The notes below the pieces were generated by a model. It was not told where the DNA came from. It made no database searches and saw only the letters and a list, made by a program, of their open reading frames with translations. A program made the translations under genes and the position numbers. From positions 1 to 7,309 of the forward strand of contig JAEERZ010000111.1 of NCBI GenBank assembly GCA_016286075.1: DNA of 7,309 nt. The letters run 5' to 3'. Origin of the DNA: Selenomonadaceae bacterium. GTDB taxonomy: Bacteria; Bacillota; Negativicutes; Selenomonadales; Selenomonadaceae. This document shows, one piece after another, positions 1-5,618 of this stretch; position 1 is the first letter of the stretch, and each line of letters starts with the position of its first letter.

Positions 1-126
1 GACAATCCCCGCCGCTTTCAGCTCGCGATCGGACCAAGTCTCCATAAACCAGCCTCTGGCGTCGCCAAATACCTTTGGTAGAATCTCGAAAACGCCTTTC
101 AATTTTGTCTCCCGAATCTCCAGCAT
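1..126 (-). CDS. rfbC: dTDP-4-dehydrorhamnose 3,5-epimerase, N-terminal part (cut by window edge)
   Basis: RmlC/RfbC converts dTDP-4-keto-6-deoxyglucose to dTDP-4-keto-L-rhamnose, the third step of dTDP-L-rhamnose synthesis in the cytoplasm. Only the first 42 residues are present. They begin MLEIRETKLKGVFEILPKVF and continue with GDARGWFMETW, which is the conserved N-terminal signature of this cupin epimerase (Asp22, Arg24, Gly25, then Phe27 and Glu29). The ATG is at 124-126, preceded by a GGGGTGG-type ribosome site at 133-139. It lies 25 nt behind rfbA, so the two are co-transcribed, an order common in rhamnose operons; rfbB and rfbD would be expected further left outside the window. The identification is strong although the active-site His and Tyr region is not visible. 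Confidence 0.9.
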   Translation of the reverse strand, partial: MLEIRETKLKGVFEILPKVFGDARGWFMETWSDRELKAAGIV

Positions 127-151
127 CAAAAGCCACCCCTGAAATCCCGAC

Positions 152-1024
152 TCATTCTTCTATGATTCTCATCAAGTATTTCCCGTACTCGTTTTTCATC
201 AGCGGCTGAGCCAGCCGTTCCACCTGCGCAGCGTCAATATATCCCATACGGTAAGCGATTTCCTCCACGCAGGAAATTTTTAAACCCTGACGCGCCTGTA
301 TTGTCTGCACGAAAGACGCCGCCGAGAGAAGCGTTTCATGCGTTCCCGTGTCGAGCCACGCGAAACCGCGCCGCATTTTCTCCACTCGCAGCGTCCCTCG
401 CCGGAGATACTCCCGATTCACATCGGTAATCTCCAATTCTCCTCGGGCTGAGGGCTTAATGCCCCGCGCGATTTCCGCAATATCCGCATCGTAAAAATAC
501 AGCCCCGTCACCGCGAAACTCGATTTCGGCTTATCCGGCTTTTCCTCCAAACTCACCGCTTTGCCCGTCTTGTCAAACTCCACCACGCCGTAACGCTCAG
601 GATCTCTGACATAGTAAGCAAAAACCGTAGCGCCATTCTCGTGTCGGGCAGCGCGCTGAAGCGAACTGGCCAAATCGGAGCCGTAAAAAATATTATCGCC
701 CAAAATCAACGCGCATCCTTCTCCAGCAAGAAATCCTTCGCCAATCAAGAACGCCTGCGCGATTCCGTCGGGACTCGGCTGCTCCGCGTAAGAAATCGAA
801 AGCCCCCATTGACTGCCGTCCTCCAAGAGCGCCCGAAAACTGCCGCCGTCCTGCGGCGTCGTAATCACAAGGATATCGCGAATCCCCGCCAGCATCAGCA
901 CCGAAAGAGGATAATAAATCATAGGCTTGTCGTAAATCGGCATCAACTGTTTCGACACGGCTCGCGTCAAAGGATACAGCCTCGTGCCGGACCCGCCCGC
1001 CAAAATAATGCCCTTTTGTATCAC
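152..1024 (-). CDS. rfbA: glucose-1-phosphate thymidylyltransferase
   Basis: RmlA/RfbA joins dTTP and glucose-1-phosphate to give dTDP-glucose and pyrophosphate, the first step of dTDP-L-rhamnose synthesis. The 290-residue length is typical. The nucleotide-binding signature LAGGSGTRLYPLT covers residues 8-20 with Arg15 and Lys25; GDNIFYG at 109-115 supplies the Mg-binding Asp110; EEKP at 160-163 holds Lys162; and LDTGTHE at 224-230 holds Asp225. All match the positions known for the enterobacterial enzyme. The start is taken as GTG at 1022-1024, because GGAGGGG at 1031-1037 lies 6 nt upstream. A TTG start at 1039 would overlap that ribosome site and add five unconserved residues. It is the first gene of an operon with rfbC, expressed from the extended -10 at 1056-1064. 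Confidence 0.95.
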   Translation of the reverse strand: MIQKGIILAGGSGTRLYPLTRAVSKQLMPIYDKPMIYYPLSVLMLAGIRDILVITTPQDGGSFRALLEDGSQWGLSISYAEQPSPDGIAQAFLIGEGFLAGEGCALILGDNIFYGSDLASSLQRAARHENGATVFAYYVRDPERYGVVEFDKTGKAVSLEEKPDKPKSSFAVTGLYFYDADIAEIARGIKPSARGELEITDVNREYLRRGTLRVEKMRRGFAWLDTGTHETLLSAASFVQTIQARQGLKISCVEEIAYRMGYIDAAQVERLAQPLMKNEYGKYLMRIIEE

Positions 1025-1030
1025 TGCGTT

Positions 1031-1037
1031 CCCCTCC
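1031..1037 (-). promoter_or_regulatory. Shine-Dalgarno site of rfbA, sets a GTG start
   Basis: GGAGGGG is followed by a 6-nt spacer and GTG at 1024. It would lie inside the coding region if the upstream TTG at 1039 were the start, so it decides for the shorter protein. Confidence 0.8.
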
Positions 1038-1055
1038 AATATTACAATCGAATAC

Positions 1056-1064
1056 AGTATATCA
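1056..1064 (-). promoter_or_regulatory. extended -10 promoter of rfbA-rfbC
   Basis: The minus strand reads TGATATACT, a TGn extended -10 with TATACT. Initiation would fall near 1049, giving a leader of about 25 nt before the GTG at 1024. At a 17-nt spacing the -35 position reads AGGTTC, a poor match that lies inside the preceding terminator hairpin. The extended -10 would have to compensate. This is a sequence match only. Confidence 0.55.
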
Positions 1065-1065
1065 C

Positions 1066-1098
1066 AAAACGGCGGCCGGAACCTCCGACCGCCGTTTT
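1066..1098 (-). terminator. hairpin terminator after the nitroreductase gene
   Basis: Arms AAAACGGCGG (1066-1075) and CCGCCGTTTT (1089-1098) pair perfectly over 10 bp. A further CGG/CCG pairing (1077-1079 with 1085-1087) caps the stem. The hairpin begins just past the nitroreductase stop. In the minus direction the U-run is only four bases followed by G, so read-through into rfbA is plausible. In the plus direction the T-run is longer, but no plus-strand gene is seen to use it. Confidence 0.75.
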
Positions 1099-1099
1099 T

Positions 1100-1651
1100 T
1101 TATTTTATGATCGTTACAATCTGGTCTTCCGAAGACAACACCCTCGGCGGCGTCGCAGGAGCGCGCTTGTAACCGAAGGCGCCGACGCATAGGGGAACAT
1201 AGCCCGCCGGTATGCTGAGCTGCACCAAAAGACTTTGCCCTTCTTCCGACCGAAAAACGGAGGCCGCCGTAGAGAGCCATCCGGCGGAAACGCCGGACTT
1301 TTCCGCCACCAGCATCATGCTTCCGAAAACCATGTGCGCGGCGTCCTCGACGAATTTCTCTTTCGTACGCCCGGAAATAATCAACAACACCGGAATCTCG
1401 GAAACAAGATGCATGGAAACCCTCGCCGTATCGCCGCCTTTTTCCTCCACGAGCCGCGCGTAAAGCTCATGAAAGCGGCGGACAAGCCCCCGGTTCTGCA
1501 AAACGGTGAAATGCCATTCCTGATTATTGGGCGCGTTGGAGAGCACCTTTCCCTCTTCCAGTATTTCCATCATCGTCTCGTCGCGTATGGTGCGCGGCTC
1601 AAACTGCATCGTACTCCTGCGCATCAGGACGTTCCGCAAAATATTGTTCAT
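1100..1651 (-). CDS. small FMN-dependent nitroreductase family protein
   Basis: Members of this family bind FMN and use NAD(P)H to reduce nitro compounds, quinones or flavins; the physiological substrate cannot be read from sequence. At 183 residues it has the usual compact size. The N-terminus carries RRST at 11-14, the place of the family's FMN-phosphate contact (commonly RRSxRxF, here RRSTMQF, so the second arginine is Met15). NNQEWHF at 42-48 matches the family's Q-x-WHF segment. A segment around EDAAHMVFGSMML (102-114) followed by AGWL (123-126) fits the dimer and cofactor core, and IPAGYVPLCVGAFGY (147-161) matches the C-terminal glycine-rich strand. ATG at 1649-1651 follows GGGAGAGG at 1657-1664. 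It is the last gene of the phosphodiesterase-queF operon, 35 nt after queF, and ends at a hairpin terminator. Confidence 0.85.
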   Translation of the reverse strand: MNNILRNVLMRRSTMQFEPRTIRDETMMEILEEGKVLSNAPNNQEWHFTVLQNRGLVRRFHELYARLVEEKGGDTARVSMHLVSEIPVLLIISGRTKEKFVEDAAHMVFGSMMLVAEKSGVSAGWLSTAASVFRSEEGQSLLVQLSIPAGYVPLCVGAFGYKRAPATPPRVLSSEDQIVTIIK

Positions 1652-1686
1652 TCATTCCTCTCCCTAAAACCCCACAAACAATACCT

Positions 1687-2178
1687 TCAGCGGTTATCCA
1701 CCTGATCCATGCCCGCCATGTCGTGCATGCGGAATCGCTGCGCAGCCATCCGCTCATATTTCGTACCGGGTCTGCCATAATTCGCGAAAGGATCGATGGA
1801 AATGCCGCCCCGAGGCAGAAACTTTCCCCAAACCTCGATATAGCGGGGATCCATAAGCTTGATCAAGTCTTTCATGATGGTATTGACCACGTCCTCATGA
1901 AAATCGCCGTGATTGCGAAAGCCGAACAGATATAGTTTCAACGACTTCGACTCCACCATGCGAGCGTCCGGCACATAGGAAATATAAATCGTCGCGAAAT
2001 CCGGCTGTCCGGTGATTGGGCAGAGACTCGTAAATTCCGGGCAGTTGAACTTGACCCAGTAATCGTTTTCCTGATGCCGATTCTCAAAAGTCTCCAAGAC
2101 TTCCGGCGCATAGTCCGAGGGCTTATCGCTCTTCTCGCCTAAAAGCGACAGCCCTTCTGTTTCTTTAGCCCGCGTCAT
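1687..2178 (-). CDS. queF: NADPH-dependent 7-cyano-7-deazaguanine reductase (preQ1 synthase)
   Basis: QueF reduces the nitrile of preQ0 to the aminomethyl group of preQ1 using two NADPH, in the pathway to the tRNA wobble base queuosine. The 163-residue size marks the short, single-domain type (as in Bacillus) rather than the long enterobacterial form. SLCPITGQPD (51-60) contains the nucleophile Cys53, which forms the thioimide, and the proton donor Asp60. ESKSLKLY (76-83) is the QueF signature, and FHED (93-96) supplies the substrate-binding His and Glu. No other queuosine gene is visible nearby. Its ATG lies inside the last codons of the upstream phosphodiesterase gene, with a 14-bp overlap, and its ribosome site AAGGAGGG is within that gene, so its translation is likely coupled. 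Confidence 0.97.
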   Translation of the reverse strand: MTRAKETEGLSLLGEKSDKPSDYAPEVLETFENRHQENDYWVKFNCPEFTSLCPITGQPDFATIYISYVPDARMVESKSLKLYLFGFRNHGDFHEDVVNTIMKDLIKLMDPRYIEVWGKFLPRGGISIDPFANYGRPGTKYERMAAQRFRMHDMAGMDQVDNR

Positions 2179-3874
2179 GCGCGCCCTCCTTCAAATACGT
2201 TTCGTAAAAATCATGCTCCGATACGGGGCGCCCGAACAAATAGCCTTGGATATAATCCGCCCCGCAGCGGTTCGTCACAATCTCGTAGACCTCGTTTTCC
2301 TCCACGCCTTCGATACAGGTGCGGATGCCTACGCTGCGGCAGAGAGTTACCGTGTACTCGACGAGCTTCGTATCAAAGTCGTTGTCTAAAATATTCTTGA
2401 CGAACTCGCGGTCCACCTTCACGATATCGCAGGACAGTTTTTTCAAATACGCCAGCGACGAATATCCGGTGCCGAAATCGTCCATGGCGATCTGCACGCC
2501 CTGGTCGCGGAATTCATTGAACTGCTGATTGATAAACGTCCAGTCGGAAACGATGGTGCTTTCCGTCAGTTCCAGCGTAACGGCCTCCGGCGGTACGCCG
2601 ATCCGCTGGATGGCCTCCCGAACAAAGGGGAAAAAAGTCATATCCTTGATCTGTACCGAGGAAACATTGATGCTCATCTTGAAGTTCGGCAGGATTTCTC
2701 GCCACTTCTTGCAGGTCCTCAGCGCTTCCTCGATAATCCATTTGCCCACCGGCAGAATCAGCTTCGTCTCCTCGAGAATCGGCACGAACTCCATGGGCGA
2801 AACCATGCGGCCCTCCGGCTGCTTCCAGCGGAGCAATGCCTCCGCGCCAATCAATCGCTTGGTGCGTGCCTCAATCTGCGGCTGATAGAAAAGCTGGAAA
2901 CCCTCGCATCCGTTTTCGACGCAGGTCTTCAGTTTATCACGCATAGCCAAGGAACGAACGTAGCGGCTGTAAAGCTCGGGAGTCAAAACCACGTTTTGAT
3001 TCTTGCCGCCGCGCTTTGCCAGCGCCAGCGCCGTTTCCGCGTGCTTGAACAACTTGTAATATTCCTTGCCGTCCTCGGGATATGCAACAGTGCCCGCAGA
3101 GATCGTGCAAAAATACGGCTTGCCGTCGATGAACTGCTGACGCGACATACAGGCCTGGACTGCGCCGAAAATCTGCGCAACCTGCGCCGTCCGCGCCCCG
3201 GGAAGAATGATGCCGAACTCGTCGCCGTCCAGCTTATAGACCATCGCCCCCGGCGGCAAAAGATTCACCAGCTGCCGGGCCGTCATACGAAGCACCGCAT
3301 CTCCGAAGGAGCGGTTGTTGGCCTCGTTGATGGCGCGGAAATTGTCAAGACCGAGAACCATGATCCGCCCGCCAACGCCGTTCCGAGAATAATCCGCCAA
3401 CGCGCGGTTCACCGCCATCTCGAACTGCAGCTTGTTCAAAAGCCCGGTCACGCCGTCCGCCTGGTTCAGCCGATCCAACGGATTCAAGATGCCCCCGAGA
3501 AACTGCGGCTTGCCTTCCGCATCCCGCAAAAGCTTCCCGCAGACGCGCATCCACACATATTCGCCATGCTTATTCTTAGACCGGTACTCGACGTTGAATC
3601 GATCTCCCACCCCATCGCCGTGCTGAATATCGTCGTCGATTTGCCTCACCTTCGGCAGATCCTCCGGATGAACAAGCGGCAGCCATGCCTCGGCGAGACT
3701 CCCGATGACGGTATCCCCGATGCCGAAGTCATCCGCCATCCTTTGGGAAAGCAACGTGATTCCAGCTGAAAAATCGATCACGAAATAATACGCCTCGCTG
3801 GATTCCTGCAAAACGTCAAAATAAAACCGTATCCGCTCCAAAAGCGGCGACAGCCTTTTTTTCTTTCCCTTCAT
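2165..3874 (-). CDS. PAS-GGDEF-EAL protein, probable cyclic-di-GMP phosphodiesterase
   Basis: The 569-residue protein has no evident membrane segment and is probably cytoplasmic. A PAS sensor domain covers about 28-135, a GGDEF domain about 140-300 and an EAL domain about 310-565. The EAL domain looks intact: EALLRW (345-350), INVSS (402-406), LELTES (434-439), DDFGTGYSS (465-473), KVD (486-488), EGVE (522-525) and QGYLFG (543-548). It should hydrolyse c-di-GMP to pGpG. The GGDEF domain is degenerate: the signature reads DGDEF (216-220), the first metal-binding Asp is replaced by Gly175 (LGLDNF), and there is no RxxD inhibitory site upstream. It is more likely a regulatory GTP-binding module than a cyclase. 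The ATG at 3872-3874 is chosen because GGAGGG lies 6 nt upstream; a longer GTG start at 3934 has no ribosome site and falls at the predicted transcription start. It is the first gene of the operon with queF and the nitroreductase. Confidence 0.93.
   Translation of the reverse strand: MKGKKKRLSPLLERIRFYFDVLQESSEAYYFVIDFSAGITLLSQRMADDFGIGDTVIGSLAEAWLPLVHPEDLPKVRQIDDDIQHGDGVGDRFNVEYRSKNKHGEYVWMRVCGKLLRDAEGKPQFLGGILNPLDRLNQADGVTGLLNKLQFEMAVNRALADYSRNGVGGRIMVLGLDNFRAINEANNRSFGDAVLRMTARQLVNLLPPGAMVYKLDGDEFGIILPGARTAQVAQIFGAVQACMSRQQFIDGKPYFCTISAGTVAYPEDGKEYYKLFKHAETALALAKRGGKNQNVVLTPELYSRYVRSLAMRDKLKTCVENGCEGFQLFYQPQIEARTKRLIGAEALLRWKQPEGRMVSPMEFVPILEETKLILPVGKWIIEEALRTCKKWREILPNFKMSINVSSVQIKDMTFFPFVREAIQRIGVPPEAVTLELTESTIVSDWTFINQQFNEFRDQGVQIAMDDFGTGYSSLAYLKKLSCDIVKVDREFVKNILDNDFDTKLVEYTVTLCRSVGIRTCIEGVEENEVYEIVTNRCGADYIQGYLFGRPVSEHDFYETYLKEGAHDAG
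2184..2191 (-). promoter_or_regulatory. queF ribosome site inside the upstream gene
   Basis: AAGGAGGG, with a 6-nt spacer to the queF ATG, also encodes Lys-Glu-Gly near the phosphodiesterase C-terminus. Ribosomes ending at the TAA at 2165-2167 release just past the queF start, the usual arrangement for translational coupling. Confidence 0.8.
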
Positions 3875-3880
3875 ACCCAA

Positions 3881-3886
3881 CCCTCC
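3881..3886 (-). promoter_or_regulatory. Shine-Dalgarno site of the phosphodiesterase gene
   Basis: GGAGGG with a 6-nt spacer to ATG at 3874. It decides for a 569-residue protein instead of one 20 residues longer. Confidence 0.8.
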
Positions 3887-3942
3887 GTCTGTCCACAGAG
3901 CCGGAATGTAAATAAAAATCCTTCGCAATTCCACATATAATT

Positions 3943-3951
3943 ATTATACCA
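3943..3951 (-). promoter_or_regulatory. extended -10 promoter of the phosphodiesterase-queF-nitroreductase operon
   Basis: The minus strand reads TGGTATAAT, a perfect TGn plus TATAAT. Initiation is expected near 3936, giving a leader of about 60 nt. At a 17-nt spacing the -35 position reads GTCAAA, a weak match, which fits the extended -10 class. It lies between the upstream gene's terminator and the start codon, where a promoter is expected. Confidence 0.7.
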
Positions 3952-3980
3952 CACTTTGCGCCCGTTTTGACACCGCCCGC

Positions 3981-4009
3981 AAAAAAAGAGAGACTTCCGC
4001 CCCTCTTTT
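3981..4009 (-). terminator. rho-independent terminator of the glycosyltransferase gene
   Basis: On the minus strand AAAAGAGGGG pairs with TCTCTCTTTT (10 bp including two G-U pairs) around the 6-nt loop CGGAAG. The U-run at the 3' side is seven bases. It begins four bases after the tandem TAA TGA stops of the glycosyltransferase gene. Confidence 0.8.
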
Positions 4010-4013
4010 CTCA

Positions 4014-5471
4014 TTATTTATTACTTTTTCCCTCCCGACGAAGCACGCGGCACTGGTCGAATACTCCGACCTGCTCCCAATCCGCTTCGCGGAACGATTT
4101 CTTGAACAGCTCATCCCGCTTTTTCCCGACAACCATATATACGGTGCGATCGTCGGGAATTTCTTCCTCGGCCCAATACGGCCAGACGTTTTTGCTGTTC
4201 CACGATTTTCCGTCGGGCCGATTATCCTCGATGGATTTTTTACTATCCACTTTATAAATGTCAAGATTGCTGTAATACGCCTGCGAGACCTTGTAGTCGC
4301 CGTAACTCAGCACGAGATCTCCATCCCGCACGTTCTCCACAAGAAGCGCGGCGACTTCCTTCCCCGAATAGTTCTTCGCCGTGATGTTCGGCGCCAAAAC
4401 AAACAGCGTCGCTATGACCAAAAAAGCAATTTCCCCGAAGAACATCCGCCGCACCAATGTCGCCTTATCCCGCAGGAACCGCGCGGAAAGAATCGCGATA
4501 GGCAGCAGCGACGGTATTGTGTAAGTCGTGTATTTTGTCGCCATCATCTGATAAAAAATGTTGATGGTCAGCGCCCAAATCAATAGGAACTGCTCGGTCG
4601 TATCAAGGCGCGGTAAGCGGCGGTCACGGACAATTTTATAAATCGCCGGCGGCAGCGTCACAAACCCCCATGGGAAGAAAATCAGGAAAAACAAGACCGA
4701 ATAATACCACCAGACGTCCCACATCGGATGCTCGGAGACGGTAGCCCGCAGATAGTTATGCACGCCGAGGAACGTATTGAGAAAATCCGAGCCGTGCAGC
4801 AGGTACATCGGCACATACCAAAGAGCGACCACCGCGAGAAAAATCACGAAGCCCAGCGGTTTCATGCGCGGGATTTCCGCAAAATCCCGGCGCAGGACGA
4901 TGAATATCGTCACGATAAGCCCCGGAAGCAGAAGTCCGATCGGACCTTTCGTCAGCACCGCGAGGCCGGCAAACAAATAACAAAAATAATAGAGATTCTT
5001 GTTTGTCCCCGTGTAGGCGAGATAGAAAAAGACCAGCACTGCGTTGAAAAACAAGAACAGCGTGGCGTCGGTAATGACCGATTTGGAAACCACCCAATAC
5101 CCGACAGAAGTGGCGAGCAAAACGCCCGACAAAAGCGCGGTCTTCGCGTCGTAGAGCCGACGAGCGAACATGTAGGTCAGCAAAAGGCCGAGCACGCCGA
5201 ACACCGCCGGAAAAAACCGCGCGGCAAAGTCCGTGAAGCCGAAAACTTTAAACGCCGCAATCAATTCCCAATAAAAAAAAGCGGGCTTGTCATACCAAAA
5301 ATTTCCGAAAATGCGCGGAGAGACCCAGTCTCCGGACAAGAGCATCTCTTTCGCCGTCTGCGTATAATTCGACTCGACGGGATCGGTTATCGCCAGACTT
5401 CCGTTAGCAAAAAAGAAAAGCGCCGCGCCAAGCAACGCCAAAAAGATAAGATTTCGTTTGTCCTGTTCCAT
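4014..5471 (-). CDS. GT39/ArnT-like polyprenyl-phosphate-sugar glycosyltransferase
   Basis: This is an integral membrane GT-C enzyme of 485 residues, of the family that moves a sugar from undecaprenyl-phosphate onto lipid A or another envelope acceptor on the outer face of the inner membrane. A first hydrophobic segment (about 8-27) leads into TDPVESNY (29-36), where Asp30 and Glu33 match the catalytic acidic region. SGDWVSPRIFG (46-56) and YDKPAFFYW (60-68) are typical of the first periplasmic loop. TDATLF (134-139) and LTKGPIGLLLPG (173-184) are further family motifs. Many hydrophobic stretches follow up to about 361, then a soluble C-terminal domain of about 120 residues. The acceptor and sugar cannot be told, so ArnT itself (aminoarabinose) is not claimed. 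ATG at 5469-5471 is preferred over one at 5513, which has no ribosome site and coincides with the predicted transcription start. It appears monocistronic. Confidence 0.88.
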   Translation of the reverse strand: MEQDKRNLIFLALLGAALFFFANGSLAITDPVESNYTQTAKEMLLSGDWVSPRIFGNFWYDKPAFFYWELIAAFKVFGFTDFAARFFPAVFGVLGLLLTYMFARRLYDAKTALLSGVLLATSVGYWVVSKSVITDATLFLFFNAVLVFFYLAYTGTNKNLYYFCYLFAGLAVLTKGPIGLLLPGLIVTIFIVLRRDFAEIPRMKPLGFVIFLAVVALWYVPMYLLHGSDFLNTFLGVHNYLRATVSEHPMWDVWWYYSVLFFLIFFPWGFVTLPPAIYKIVRDRRLPRLDTTEQFLLIWALTINIFYQMMATKYTTYTIPSLLPIAILSARFLRDKATLVRRMFFGEIAFLVIATLFVLAPNITAKNYSGKEVAALLVENVRDGDLVLSYGDYKVSQAYYSNLDIYKVDSKKSIEDNRPDGKSWNSKNVWPYWAEEEIPDDRTVYMVVGKKRDELFKKSFREADWEQVGVFDQCRVLRREGKSNK

Positions 5472-5475
5472 GCTT

Positions 5476-5481
5476 CCTCCC
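5476..5481 (-). promoter_or_regulatory. Shine-Dalgarno site of the glycosyltransferase gene
   Basis: GGGAGG with a short 4-nt spacer to ATG at 5471. It supports the start that places the hydrophobic segment close to the N-terminus. Confidence 0.7.
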
Positions 5482-5519
5482 GAGGTGTGTCGCTGAAATG
5501 AACTTTGCGTCATAACGGG

Positions 5520-5547
5520 ATAATGATTCGCCTGTCCATTATGTCAA
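5520..5547 (-). promoter_or_regulatory. sigma-70-type promoter of the glycosyltransferase gene
   Basis: A perfect TTGACA (-35, 5542-5547), a 16-nt spacer and CATTAT (-10, 5520-5525, four of six consensus bases). Initiation would be near 5513, giving a leader of about 42 nt before the ATG at 5471. Confidence 0.65.
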
Positions 5548-5564
5548 TCATTGGCTGACGCAAT

Positions 5565-5610
5565 GAGACGGAAAGAGTCTCCATGACGTGCAGACGAATA
5601 GATCTGCACG
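5565..5610 (-). terminator. two adjacent hairpins after murA, possible terminator without U-run
   Basis: CGTGCAGA and TCTGCACG (5587-5594 and 5603-5610) form a perfect 8-bp stem with an 8-nt loop, starting 8 nt past the murA stop. A second stem, GAGAC with GTCTC (5565-5569 and 5577-5581), follows directly. Neither has a U-run in the minus direction, so intrinsic termination is doubtful. They may instead protect the mRNA 3' end or help a Rho-dependent end. Confidence 0.45.
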
Positions 5611-5618
5611 CCTTTATA

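Noticed and set aside
1694..1702. Isolated TTATCCACC, one base from a DnaA box
   Set aside because: A single copy inside the end of queF with no neighbours; expected by chance.
1235..1705. 156-codon plus-strand frame opposite the nitroreductase gene
   Set aside because: The nitroreductase on the other strand has family motifs and a ribosome site; this frame has neither.
2165..2440. preQ1 riboswitch for queF
   Set aside because: The sequence before queF is conserved EAL-domain coding sequence, leaving no non-coding leader in which such an aptamer could lie; I saw no aptamer-like layout in the operon leader at 3875-3936 either.
2996..3769. 257-codon open frame on the plus strand
   Set aside because: It is antisense to the GGDEF and PAS region, with no ribosome site and no domain; a shadow of GC-rich third positions.
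3889..3897. CTGTCCACA in the phosphodiesterase leader, resembling a DnaA box
   Set aside because: A 7 of 9 match, alone, and without other boxes nearby.
3875..3934. Twenty extra residues at the phosphodiesterase N-terminus from a GTG at 3934
   Set aside because: No ribosome site; the GTG lies at the predicted transcription start, while GGAGGG stands directly before the ATG at 3874.
4728..5501. 257-codon open frame on the plus strand
   Set aside because: It is antisense to the membrane transferase. The Arg/Lys/Gln/His-rich product is what the reverse complement of hydrophobic codons yields.
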